64,000 nt of DNA, taken from positions 27,383,521 to 27,447,520 of the forward strand of contig CATQJL010000001.1 in assembly GCA_958299035.1 (NCBI GenBank), read 5' to 3'. The DNA is from Cylicocyclus nassatus. Lineage: Eukaryota > Nematoda > Chromadorea > Rhabditida > Strongylidae. Shown piece after piece: positions 35,283 to 45,234 of the stretch. The position numbers were made by a program, and so were the translations under genes. The stretch's first letter is position 1; every line of letters starts with the position of its first letter. The notes under the pieces were generated by a model. The model saw nothing but the letters and a program-made list of their open reading frames with translations. It made no database searches and had not been told where the DNA came from.

Positions 35283-35909
35283 TTGTCTGACGCTCTGAAG
35301 CTGGATTTTGGTCAAAATAACACAAGTAATAACAATACTGGTTCTAGATGCAACAGAAGAAACTGTAACATATGTGATAAAATCAAATTCAACAACATTA
35401 CACATAGTTCTACAACAAATTACTACTTCAGAACTAACAAACCCAACATATGTAATTGTGAATCAAAGAATGTGATTTATATGATAACATGTCTTACGTG
35501 TAACTTACAATATGTCGGTGAGACCACACAAAAATTGAGATCAAGAATAAATCAACATAAGAGAAGTTTTCATAAATTCAACATCCATACGTTTATGGTG
35601 GATCATTTCAAAAATACTGGGCATGACCCGGAGAACATTAGTATAGATGTACTGGATCATGTTACTGAAATGGACAATACAAAAAAACTCTTAAGAGACA
35701 AAGAGCTTAAGTGGATACAATATATGGTCACTGCATATCCATTCGGATTTAATGACCAGATAAAAGGGTTTGGCAATATTTCTGAGAATATTAATCCGCT
35801 AGAAAAAAGGGAACATCCTTACTTTAGATGTCCAGTCGAAGAACAAGAAGGGGAAGAAAGAAAAGAAGATCCAGGAGAAAGAATACATGCTATGACAGAA
35901 CAGAAGTAG
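35283..35909 (+). pseudogene. Penelope-like element: GIY-YIG endonuclease, N-terminal part
   Basis: The frame reads 208 codons. The first dozen (to about 35319) derive from the foldback arm, so the element itself is 5'-truncated. Residues 23-31 hold C-x4-C-x2-C. The nuclease core shows VIY (64-66), TCLTC (69-73), YVG (77-79), Arg88, His92 and His97; a Glu in LRDKELKWI is the probable metal ligand. Cys70 and Cys73 lie between GIY and YIG and with His92/His97 form the CCHH pattern described for Chlamys/Naiad elements. This domain nicks target DNA to prime reverse transcription. The frame must shift between 35828 and 35909 to join the downstream part. Confidence 0.8.
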
Positions 35910-37408
35910 TAATAACAATGATAGATAATTTGTATAGTAATGCACTCTTCAGGTACTTTCGTACATCAATTAAAATGGATATAAATAGGCTTATCGAATA
36001 CTCCTTTACGGCAGACTTTAATAAATTAACATTTGAACATAGATACAAGATATATTCATTGATAGCCACTCCATTTTGGGGAATGACAAAGACTTTAATG
36101 AAAGACAAAGACCAAATAAATATCGCATTACCATACTTGGGCATGGAACGACTGAAACTTACTAGATTGAGCAACAGTGCTAGCGTACATAGAATAATTG
36201 CTAGACACATAAATACTAGGGACATCGATTTGAAAGATATTAGAGTAACAATCCGCTATAACTTACAAAAGCTTCTAGGGCTTGAAATTTGTAATTATAA
36301 TAACTTTCTCAGAAAGTTAGATACTAACCTTATTAATTACATAGAGAATCAAGAGTGTGTATGCGACAAATATGTTGCGTATATTGATCCAACTCATAAG
36401 CATGTCTGCACAGGGATTATCGATTTTATAGATGACGAAAGATTGAAGAGTGCATTGAGAAAAGGAACTAAATATAGAAGACGCTCTATATTTGATAAAG
36501 AAGATGTTCTAAGCACGATAAAAGACCTTGTATCCCAACTAGTGGCAAAGTACATACATAAATTTAAAGCTAACTCTACAAACAAGGAACACTTAATGCA
36601 CAGCCTGAACCGAAATTGTATAATATGTATAACCTGACAGAAATTTAAGACGACCAATATGATAAAAAAAGCCTTAGAGCAATTACACAAACATTTTGTA
36701 ATAACCCCAGTGGATAAGGCTAGTTCTAATTTTAGTTTTACCTGCAGAAAATTCTATATAAAAATGATGAAGAAGGAAATGGAACAAGCTAATAATGAAG
36801 GTAGCACCTATGAAAGCACTAACTTTACAACTGAAGATATCCGAATGAAGCATGTAAGAATACTTAACAGTCTGAAAATTAAACCTGAGGAAAGATTCCT
36901 CGAAATACCTAGAATTTATGGTATACCAAAGATGCATAAGAATCCAATCAAATTTAGAAACATAACAGGAGCAAGAAAAAGTACACTGAAACCTCTTACA
37001 AATATTTTGCAGCTCATACTTGCACATGTAAGAAAACATTTTGCTAATTATTGTAAGGTTATAAGACAGAGAACACAAATTAATTACATCTGGGCGGTGG
37101 AAAATAGTACCCAGATAATAAGGGACTTAGCAACAGCTAAGGGAAACTTGAACATTTATTCTGCGGATTTCTCAAGTCTTTTTACTAGTCTACCACATAA
37201 CGTGGTAAAGTCTAATCTCAAGAAACTTTTAACCCTGTGTATGAGAGGCTTTAAGTATATCAGAGTATGTAATAGAAACGTATCTTATGTCAATACGGTT
37301 ACACTACATGGAAAATACTTTCAACTGGAGGATGTACTCTACATGATAGACTCCCTGCTAGACTCTAGTTACTTGAGTTTTGGAGGAGTCGTTTACCGAC
37401 AAATTAAG
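35828..37408 (+). pseudogene. Penelope-like element: linker and reverse transcriptase, first part
   Basis: One continuous frame with a single TGA at 36635-36637. The region before it (269 codons) is Lys/Ile/Asn-rich with FEHRYKIYSLIATPFWGM and VCDKYVAYIDPTHKHVC; I do not recognise a named domain. After the TGA come LHKHFVITPVDKAS (the start of Penelope-type RT), IPRIYGIPKMHKNPIKFRNI (RT motif 2 region) and YSADFSSLFTSLPH (RT motif A with catalytic Asp). The frame then enters RT motif B at QIKGIP (37400-37415), where it is cut by the 37417 insertion. The product copies element RNA into DNA at the nicked target. Confidence 0.8.
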
Positions 37409-37416
37409 GGTATACC

Positions 37417-38173
37417 CAGGGCCCGGCACAGATCGTCTAGAAGCAGGCTGGACTTCGTTTTTGGAGCAAAAAGCAAAGGAGATATCGTTTTTGACGTTTC
37501 GGGGCCCAGCACCAAGAATAAGCGCCATTTAGTCGAATACAAGCTTTTCAGACAGGTTATCACACGATTGACATGCTCTATCGTGTATGGCGAAAAGTGC
37601 GCGCAATTTGAAAGCAAGGCTAAAATAAACAAATTGCTTGTTTACAGTGCACACAAAGTCATATGACACCAAAATTGTACTGTATACGTTAAAAATTATT
37701 TGCAAAAGAATTATGTAAAAAGGTTTGAAAACTTATGTGAAGTAATACGTTTTCCAAAATTAGATCGTCTCTAGACGGCCACCAGACGATCTGAGATCGT
37801 CTGGAGCATATATTTCTGTCACTTTACATAAGTTTTGGATTTCTCTATCATGGACGGATTCCCCGGTCAAAATTTTACCCCTGAGCATGAAAACATTTAC
37901 ATATCATTGCCTTTCCTTTGTTTTTTGCCTTCATTTTCTCATATATCGCTTTGTAAAATATCGCGCTCCAATCCCAAACTCTTGTGCATGCATAGTACTC
38001 AGCTCCAATTTGGATTTTCACTCTTATCCTACGTTTTATCTTTCAGACTAGTAACTATTTCTTGTTTTCATCTTCTCCTAAGCAAATAGGTCAAAGGGGA
38101 CTTCGTAAAACTTCCGAAAGTCATGGAAGACTTCGTTTTCAGAAACGCCAGAAACCGATTGTGCCGGGCCCTG
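37417..38173. mobile_element. 757 bp hAT-type non-autonomous element in the RT gene
   Basis: Perfect 14 bp TIRs, CAGGGCCCGGCACA (37417-37430) and TGTGCCGGGCCCTG (38160-38173), with an 8 bp duplication GGTATACC on both sides (37409-37416, 38174-38181). CAGGG ends with 8 bp duplications are typical of hAT. The duplicated site is itself a palindrome. Element plus duplication is 765 bp, a multiple of three, so the RT frame is the same on both sides. No transposase. The interior holds CAGACGATCTGAGATCGTCTGG-like self-complementary sequence near 37780-37805. Confidence 0.92.
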
Positions 38174-38811
38174 GGTATACCACAAGGTGCTTCTTGTAGC
38201 CCACAAATGGCCGACCTAACATTGACATATATGGAATATGAATTTATGAAAAGGCTGGCAATTACATCAAACAATTTGAGATTTTCTTTTAAGTATACTT
38301 ATAGATACATTGATGATATACTCCACGTATCTACAAATGAGCAAGAATTTGAAAGAGTTATTAAAGATATATATCATGTTACACTTGAGATAGAAAAGAC
38401 CAACAATAATTGCAAAATCACTGATTTCTTAGATTTACACATAAACACTTCTGACAATTTAATAAAATTAGTCTTTATAATAAAACAGACAGCTATATTT
38501 TCAAAGTTATTAGATATCCTCATTGGAACTCCAACATACCTAGGTACATACTAATAAATACATTATCATCTGAGATGCTTAGAATATACAGAAACTGCTC
38601 TAGTTACTCGGACTTCAAAGATGGAATAATTGAGTTGGGTAGAACATCCTTTGATAATGGATGGGAGCGTGGGTACTTTATGAACATATTATGTCGGGCT
38701 ATGATAGATAGACCTTTCATTTTACGCAAATACGGGTTTGTAACGGCGATACATCTTCCTCTGATGCACGAGCTACGCGCAGTGCGGACTAGTGCTAACG
38801 CGCCAGGATGA
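38174..38811 (+). pseudogene. Penelope-like element: reverse transcriptase, second part and thumb
   Basis: Continues RT motif B (GIPQGASCSPQMADL) right after the hAT-type insertion, then motif C as YRYIDDILH with both catalytic Asp (near 38305-38330). A frameshift near 38470-38490 moves the frame: the following sequence reads NKTDSYIFKVIRYPHWNSN and then LRIYRNCSSYSDFKDG in the frame that stays open at 38575-38811, matching the region after the palm in Penelope elements. The reading frame ends at 38811 without a second endonuclease. Confidence 0.8.
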
Positions 38812-38995
38812 CACTGTAAGATGAATTCAAATTCGACCTCATACACATCACAACATCAGTCTCAAGTCTCATTTGCCTGAGCGTGCCTGATTCCTTTCCC
38901 AACTTCTACTTCTACTTCTAATATTTTTTTGACTTCTGCCATCATAGGTATTCAAAAAGTATTAGTGAATTTTACGTCTTTTGAAGCTTTCTTGT

Positions 38996-39059
38996 GAACT
39001 ACTGATGAGGGCCGACAAGAAAGCTACACATCCGGTATAGTTCTAAGGCCCGAAACCGG
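38996..39059 (+). ncRNA. Hammerhead-ribozyme-like core in the Penelope-like 3' region
   Basis: CTGATGA (39002-39008) and GAAA (39052-39055) are both present. Three pairings exist: GAACTA (38996-39001) with TAGTTC (39038-39043), GGGCC (39009-39013) with GGCCC (39047-39051), and CCGG (39032-39035) with CCGG (39056-39059), with a TA cleavage-type dinucleotide at 39036-39037. These correspond to hammerhead helices I, II and III. Hammerheads are known from Penelope elements. The strand order (A, C, B) is not one of the three usual types. A TGTGT...ACACA hairpin follows at 39062-39082. Confidence 0.5.
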
Positions 39060-40320
39060 TTATGTGTAAACGCATACACATATATTTCTAAGTTTGTATC
39101 TTGTCTTCTAGCTCAAGTAGTACTTAGATATAATAACTTCCTTTGTTTCATATATCGAAAGACTTGCCTTGATGAACTGAGCACAAAGCTTTCTTCGGAT
39201 CCAGAATATGTTCATTCCGAAGGAAGTTACGGCGAGTAGAATTTAGAAACGCGTGATTTTTCCAAAATTCACCAACGCTTCTGTCTCTTTTGGGAGACAG
39301 TTTGCAGCTACTCTTGAACGCACGATAACCTACAAGGACAGTACTATCGAACAGTGCTTACTGGAATTCTTTTATGTTACACAGACGCTGCGTTACACCC
39401 TTGCGAAAGGACCTCCACAGAAAAAATTCGAAAAAACTGGAAATGGAATATCGAGACATACTGTATGTCAAAATATTTGCCTCGACGATCTGAACACAAT
39501 GCTGCTTCTGGATTCGGAATATATCCATTTCGAAGGAAGTTATGGCGTTGCGTATTCTGCGTGATTCGCATGGTTTCGCGGATCCTGAAATGTCGCGAAC
39601 TTTCCGGATTATCGCGCACTTTGGTGGAAATCCCGGAATTGCGCGAAGCTCACGGAAATTTTGACATTCTGTGCGCGGTATTGTGATCTTGAGCAGATCT
39701 TAGAACAAATTCGATCAGAGTGGCTCTCTACCATACTCCTATAGTATACTGTCTATGTGTCATCAGCGACAGATCAATGGTAATACTGTTATCACCACAC
39801 TGAATTCAACCAAAATAATAATGGATAATCTGAAGACCAATATTGTATTCGGAATCCCCATGCTCGATTACCATTTTGATTGTGCAAACTCCCAGCGTAG
39901 GTCAAACTTTGCAAAAAAATCGATAAAATCGTTAAAAGCAATCGATAATCCTTAAAATTAATAGTGTATTCGGAATCCCCATGCTCGATTACCCCACTGT
40001 GCAAACTCCCAGCCCCGTAGGTGGACTCAGCAAAAAAAATCGATAAAAATCGATAAAATCGATATCATCGATGACGAAAAGTAGCCCATGGCACTCGCCG
40101 GGGCCCGAAGTGTATGTATGCCAAGTTTGGTCCGGATCGGTTCAAAAATGGATTTTTCTATTCGGAACATACGTACAGACAAACAGACAAACAGACGTTC
40201 AGCTTCATATATAAGATGATGCGTCTCGTTGAGCTGAATCGAACGGTGTCCTCGGATTCAGAATTCGTCCATTCTGAAGCGAGATATGGCTAAATTGACG
40301 ATCATTCCGGCGCGCTGCTA

Positions 40321-40454
40321 CAATACCGCTCTTAATTCGTCAAAAAAGGACTGTGGCGCACTCTGCCGCACTCCGGCGCACTCTGCCACACTCCGGCGCA
40401 CTGTGGCGGAGTGCGCCGCAGTCCGGCGACTTTTTGACGAATTATGAGGTATTG
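40321..40454. mobile_element. 134 bp miniature with the foldback family's ends
   Basis: CAATACCGCTCTTAATTCGT at 40321 is mirrored by ACGAATTATGAGGTATTG ending at 40454, with TA on each side (40319-40320, 40455-40456). Between them are inverted GCGCACTC(T/C)GCC units. The left end of element A has no such miniature, so the right end of A is supplied by a separate small element or by a deletion product of the same family. Confidence 0.75.
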
Positions 40455-40799
40455 TAGCAACTTCGACTTTGTGATTTCAACAGTGCTACTGAGTTCATAG
40501 TGCTGCGAAAGAGTATAAATGCTGTGTATGACTACCTTCAGCTCAACAGAATCAAAATTTCGGGCGTTTACTAAAATTACGTTTACTTACTAAAATACAT
40601 GAAGTTTGTAAGTGTATAGACGAAAAGTTTGTGCTAAGTTCGTTCAACCCCTAAAACTGTCATCGATTTCAACCAAATTTCGCAAAATTGCTACAGTGAC
40701 CTAAACTACGTTACTGGATTGACCATGCAAAAAACCAGCTTATAAAAGTCTATAGATCTCTAAAGGTATCCGTCTAACTTGCCCCCAGCTAAGTTTAGA

Positions 40800-41061
40800 A
40801 GTTGCATTGAGAATTTACCTCAAGGTAAATGCAGTCCGTTTGATGAATACCGATTTTGAGTGATAACAGTACCTTGAGGTAAAATTTACCTTAAGGTACT
40901 TTCCATTGAATACCAAACACCTTAAGGTAAATTCTCAAGGTAAAATTTACCTTAAGAATTTACCTCAAGGTACTTTTGTGAATACGGGTATTTGCTGATA
41001 ATGAGTGATAAAACTACCTGGAGGTAGAATTTACCTCAAGGTATCAATGATGAATACGGCC
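40800..41061. repeat. ACCTTGAGGTAAA repeat cluster; right Harbinger-like end
   Basis: Multiple inverted and direct lines of TTACCTCAAGGTA and ACCTTGAGGTAAAATTTACC, ending AATGATGAATACGGCC at 41061. The mirrored end is at 31671. Flanks are not identical (CCAGA before, ACAGG after), so it is uncertain whether the two ends belong to one insertion. Confidence 0.55.
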
Positions 41062-42060
41062 ACAGGAAAGAACGAAGAGACGTTGGGGCTTTGCTGGACA
41101 AAGACGCAAAAGCAATAATAGGTGAGCGAAGTACAACAGTCAGAGTTGAGTACAACAATTGGACACTAATTGTTCTCCTCCCCCCCCCCCTTCCCGCCCC
41201 TTGCGCCACGTTGAAGCAGCCGAGCATGTGAGAGAAAAGTTCATCTGTTGTAAATTCAATATCAAATCGTATTTGACTTTTGAAGGTTTTGAATTTTCCG
41301 AGCTTTATTAGTGTTTCGTGCTTTTGTGTGCCACATTCGCAAAAGTGAAAATTTTTGGGAGAATTACCGTAAAAACAATGATAACTGCGAGATGGCTGAA
41401 AAATTTATCATACATCCTGTATACCCTATCCATTGCTATCATGCCTCTAAAAGTCTAAGGTCAAAGTTCTCAACATTTGCTGAGTTTAAACATGCTCAAA
41501 AACATAATTGAATTTTGGAGGTTCGATTCTGAACCATAAGGGTGATAGCAAAACAGTGAAAAAAGGAAGAAATTCTGCGGATATCCTTAAACAGTTCACG
41601 TGTCTTGATTCTGCGCGTTTTACGATAGACTGAGAAGCGCAAAGAGCTTTCAAGATCTATAATAATACTAGCTTGAACCAAAAGTTCTGCCGCTTTACAT
41701 CTTGAAATGTGATGGGGGCGGCAAGGTAAGTGTTGAAAAGGTAAGTCGGGCAATATTGTGAAGCAAGCTCTACAATTTGGTTTTTTTAATCAAAGAATTG
41801 GGTTTATCTGGAGTTTAGAGTCAGAATTTGAAAGGCGTTGAACGTTAGAAAAAAGAAAAATTCCTATCTTCACCCTAAAAATTTTTGCGAACCTCCAACC
41901 TGCTAGAGCATATGCAAAACATCGCAAGTCAAAAAAATAAATGCAAGGAGCATGATGGGAATCAAAAAATAACGTTAAGCCAGAAAAGCAATTAGCAGAT
42001 GAAGCAACTGATGGTGGAATTGTAGAGAAGTCTTTGTTGTGCTTTATCTCATTAGAAATA
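41062..42060. other. Intergenic DNA
   Basis: No gene supported. There is a poly-C run at 41178-41187. Short open frames on both strands lack domains. Confidence 0.4.
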
Positions 42061-42316
42061 TTAGGTTGGTGCAAAAATAATGAGCGTTTTTATTTGCTTG
42101 CTTTAACAAAGCAACCAGACTCAACCCAACAAAGAGTAAGGGGTACTGTTCGATAGAGCAAAGCAAGCTCTACAAGATGGCACTCATGCCTTTGCGCCAT
42201 CTTGTAGAGCTTGCTTTGCTCTATCGAACAGTACCCCTTACTCTTTGTTGGGTTGAGTCTGGTTGCTTTGTTAAAGCAAGCAAATAAAAACGCTCATTAT
42301 TTTTGCACCAACCTAA
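42061..42316. mobile_element. Perfect 256 bp mariner-type palindrome
   Basis: TTAGGTTGGTGCAAAAATAA at 42061. The left arm 42061-42181 and right arm 42196-42316 are exact reverse complements over 121 bases, with a 14-base loop (42182-42195). TA lies on both sides (42059-42060, 42317-42318). The exact match suggests recent insertion or gene conversion. RNA from it would fold into a 121 bp stem. Confidence 0.95.
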
Positions 42317-42318
42317 TA

Positions 42319-43028
42319 TTAGGTTGTTGCAAAAGTTCTGTCGTTTCATTTTCAAAAATTTGTAACTCCGCGAAATTTTCAACGGATTTGCTTGCTTGCA
42401 ATTTTATTAGAAAGAATAAGTCTTTCGCTTTCAAATGCTGTTCCGTGGAGCTTCTGTTTCATACTGGGTGCGGAGATAAAAATGGAAAACTAAGACCATA
42501 TAAGCTTTGACCATTTTAAGTTAGGTCACCAAAAATCTGGAATGCTGCAGAAAAATCTGAAATCCTCAGTACATATGTTTTTTGGCCTAAACTTTGCATC
42601 TGTGAAAAGTTTGCGCTGTTTGGACGTCTCCGTGAGAAGTTATGAATATCAAGTTTACTATGGAAAACGCCAAAAATAATTGATTTGTCAATTTTCGCGA
42701 AAATTATAACTTCTCACAGAGACGTCCAAACAGCACAATCTCCTCACAGATGCAAAGGGTAGGCCGAAAAACATATGTACTGACGATTTCAGATTTTTCT
42801 GCAGCATTCCAGATTTTTGGTGACCTAACTTAAAATGGTCAAAGCTTATATGGTCTTAGTTTCCCATTTTTATCTCCTCACCCAGTATGAAACAGAAGCT
42901 CCACGAAACAGCATTTGAAAGCGAAAGACTTATTCTTTCTAATAAAATCAAAAGCAAGCAAATCCGTTGAAATTTCGCGGAGTTACAAATTTTGAAAATG
43001 AAACGACAGAACTTTTGCAACAACCTAA
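42319..43028. mobile_element. 710 bp mariner-type palindrome sharing a TA with its neighbour
   Basis: TTAGGTTGTTGCAAAAGTTC at 42319, mirrored at 43028; TA at 42317-42318 (shared with the 256 bp element) and 43029-43030. Arms are long (e.g. GGACGTCTCCGTGAGAAGTT near 42624 against AACTTCTCACAGAGACGTCC near 42710), with a small non-paired centre. The arms differ at scattered bases, so it is older than its neighbour. No transposase; the 99-codon frame 42211-42510 crosses both elements and is spurious. Confidence 0.9.
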
Positions 43029-43444
43029 TATATACACTTACTGTATTTTTTCCTACTAAATATTAAAAGAACGAAAATTGGTATGCTTCTGCCAAAGCGA
43101 TGCTACGCTGCTCGCAAATCATTCATGTACTACAACCTTCGGAGGTACGACCATGAAATGTCAGCCTTCAAACGCTAAGCTGAAAAAATCAAATTTTGCA
43201 TGGAAAACTCGCGAATAGGGGGGGGGGGACATTACCTGTTTTTCAACTTTAACCATAGAAAAAATCCAATGACTGTATCTGTCCTATCTAATGTCGGGAT
43301 TATATGATTGAGCAAAATGGAGGCCCTCAAAATATTTTGTATACTTTCGGTCCAACCTAATAGTGATACTCGCTTCATATAAAGTGTTGGTTTCCAGCGA
43401 AAAATTGAGGTAGTATTCCCTGGTCCTTGCTCTGACAAGGAAAG

Positions 43445-43919
43445 GATACTTGGTCGAAGTGGCATTTCATCATGAAATGTATATCGTCTTATAGTGCTTA
43501 GAACGTTAATTCCGAATCTGCTTTCATATCTCTAAAGCGCTTCTGGGAGCGAAGTTATGGGAATTTCTTGGAGTAAAAATTCGAACACGCGGCTACCATA
43601 AAATCATTCAAACTGCAGTCTATGAGCTCGAATGGGGCTATGATCACTACCAGGACGTTCTATGCAATAGATACCTTCAATCGAATACTAATACTAATAT
43701 ATAATGCTCTTGTCAGTCGATACTCTTTTTAAGCGTCGGGAAGACCTCAATACCTGTTTTTACCTTAATCAGACTATTGAATTTTTACTAAAAAAAAATT
43801 CCCAGAACTCCGCTCCTAGAAGAGCTTTGCAGATAGGGAAAGCAGATTTGGAATCAGCGTTCCGTGCTCTATAAGGTGGCATACAATTTCATATGAAAAC
43901 CCCACTTCGATCAAGTATC
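43445..43919. repeat. 475 bp palindromic repeat (GATACTTGGTCGAAGTGG ends)
   Basis: GATACTTGGTCGAAGTGG at 43445 is mirrored by CCACTTCGATCAAGTATC ending at 43919. AATCTGCTTTC and GAAAGCAGATT blocks, and the TCTGGGAGCGAAG and CTCCGCTCCTAGAAG blocks, are likewise mirrored. Target duplication is not evident. A decayed copy lies at 254-660. A poly-G run is nearby (43216-43226). Confidence 0.65.
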
Positions 43920-44465
43920 ATCACCTTGTGAGAGGTGTCCTTTGACGAAGAAAACCGATGTATCCTTACTGTAATTGCATATCTGTGGTTCTTTTATCTT
44001 CATTGCGCCTTTGATTTTCGTAAAGTTACAAAATTATTATTAGGAGAACTTTCCTAATAATTTTTTTTGTAATTTTCCTAATGTGATACGAATTACGTGA
44101 GGTATGAATCAGAAATACGACGTAAGGGTCAATGCAAATTTCCAAAAAACGTTTATTGAGAGCGAAAGATCCCCTATGCTAAGAGCAGATATTACTGAAA
44201 CTTTGTACATGTCTAATGCTCTTGCACAGTGCTCCCTATTTCTTGAAATGGTGGCCCCATCATAAGAAAACACCATAGGTCAAAATCTTATGCATATACA
44301 TGCTGCATTCTTCACAAACCGTAGATTTCGTGATATGACATTCATGTATATAAGTGGGCCATTTCAAAATTTATCTCGTTTTTCGCTAACATCATTTCGC
44401 GATATTTTCAAACTAACTTTAACAAATTTTTTGAATTTATTACTTGTCAAAATTCAGTTGGCAGG
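43920..44465. other. Intergenic AT-rich DNA
   Basis: Only AT-rich sequence with short unrecognised open frames. Confidence 0.4.
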
Positions 44466-45234
44466 TGTTGCGGCTCCTGGGGGCTCAGCACCTCTTACCG
44501 CTCGCCACATACGACCCGATCCCGTGCTCCTGAGATGTTACAAACGCTCGAACAAGCTGAGCTCTTGCTTGCGCGACCGTGTCGCGACTACCCCTACCCG
44601 CATACTAAATACAAGCACGACTAGAACGCAGGAAATCTAACACAGATGATACATCACATAAGTTTATCTTAAATAACACAAAATAAACTACTAAACTAAA
44701 CATACTACTAAAACTACAAGAAAATACTAAACCCTTACAGCGCGGGGCGAGCCGCGATACCCCGCGCCATCGATGGCCCAGAAGACATTTCCTTCAGCGA
44801 ACGTACTCAGGGTTCCTCTCATGTCCACCGCATGACGCCTGGTCCGTACGGAACGGTACGTACCTTTTCACTACCGCGGATGGAACTTGCTAGAATCCTC
44901 AATCCACAAACGAACCGTTCGATCCCAATCCAACTACATGCTCGACCGCTTACACAAAACATTCATGCGGGAGCTGCCAGACCGCTGCCAAGGATAAGGA
45001 GAACTCAATCAATAAACGACACTCGGGAGAAGACAATGAACCGAGGGGAGAATACAACCGCTCTGGGCGCGGCTATATATAGCCCTCTGCTTGGCAGCGC
45101 GCCAGCGGAAGAGGTCCAGCCGCGAAAATAGCAGCGCGACTGGCAGTGCGGCAACCAGCGCTCCCGGCTCGCTGTTTCGAGGAGCTGCTCGCATCGCTGA
45201 GCCGCAACAGCAGGCTTGTGCAGCACCTAGCACA
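44466..45234 (-). repeat. Possible solo LTR (minus strand)
   Basis: A G/C-rich 769 bp block with abrupt borders. On the minus strand it starts TGTGCTAGGTGCTGC and ends GGAGCCGCAACA, the TGT...ACA form of LTRs. A TATA box (GCTATATATAGCC, 45081-45093) precedes a pyrimidine-rich stretch as in an LTR promoter. No internal domain lies next to it and no target duplication is obvious. It could instead be a CpG-rich host promoter. Open frames inside it overlap on three frames and reflect high GC. Confidence 0.4.

Larger units (their letters stand above)
35320..39145 (+). mobile_element. Penelope-like retroelement with N-terminal endonuclease (Chlamys/Naiad-type order)
   Basis: Order on the plus strand: GIY-YIG endonuclease, a ~270-residue linker, reverse transcriptase, thumb, then a 3' region with a hammerhead-like core (38996-39059). 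No endonuclease follows the RT, unlike ordinary Penelope elements. Damage includes 5' truncation inside the endonuclease start, a frameshift at about 35828-35909, an in-frame TGA at 36635-36637, insertion of a 757 bp hAT-type element at 37417-38173, and a frameshift near 38470-38490. The 3' limit is set where foldback-arm sequence resumes (about 39145-39156). Low G+C and the lack of palindromy set it apart from its surroundings. Confidence 0.85.
33764..40454. mobile_element. Giant foldback element A, invaded by a Penelope-like element
   Basis: The left arm (33764 to about 34935) and the right arm (about 39156 to 40318) are inverted copies. Blocks in order from outside are: a GCCGGACTGCGGCGCACTCC array, a TATATATGAAGCTGAACGTC line, (TCTGTTTG)n, an ATCGATTTTATCGATTTT line, and a ~300 bp internal unit (CCAGTAAGAACTGTTCGATA, AACTTCCTTCGGAATGAA). 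The left arm continues to 35319 without a right partner, because the Penelope-like element and a deletion replaced the middle. Outer ends read AAATACCGCTC (33764, C-to-A changed) and GGTATTG (40448-40454), each next to TA. No transposase is encoded. Confidence 0.8.

Noticed and set aside
35283..35909. The 5' endonuclease as the tail of a separate upstream Penelope copy (tandem arrangement)
   Set aside because: The endonuclease is followed within about 20 bases by the linker in an overlapping frame, no RT tail lies before it (foldback-arm sequence does), and the RT has no endonuclease of its own. Not fully excluded without other copies.
39002..39043. Ordinary type I hammerhead using GAAA at 39019-39022
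   Set aside because: Helix I (GAACTA/TAGTTC) would fit, but the ten bases between CTGATGA and this GAAA form no helix II, and helix III would start with a G-G mismatch.
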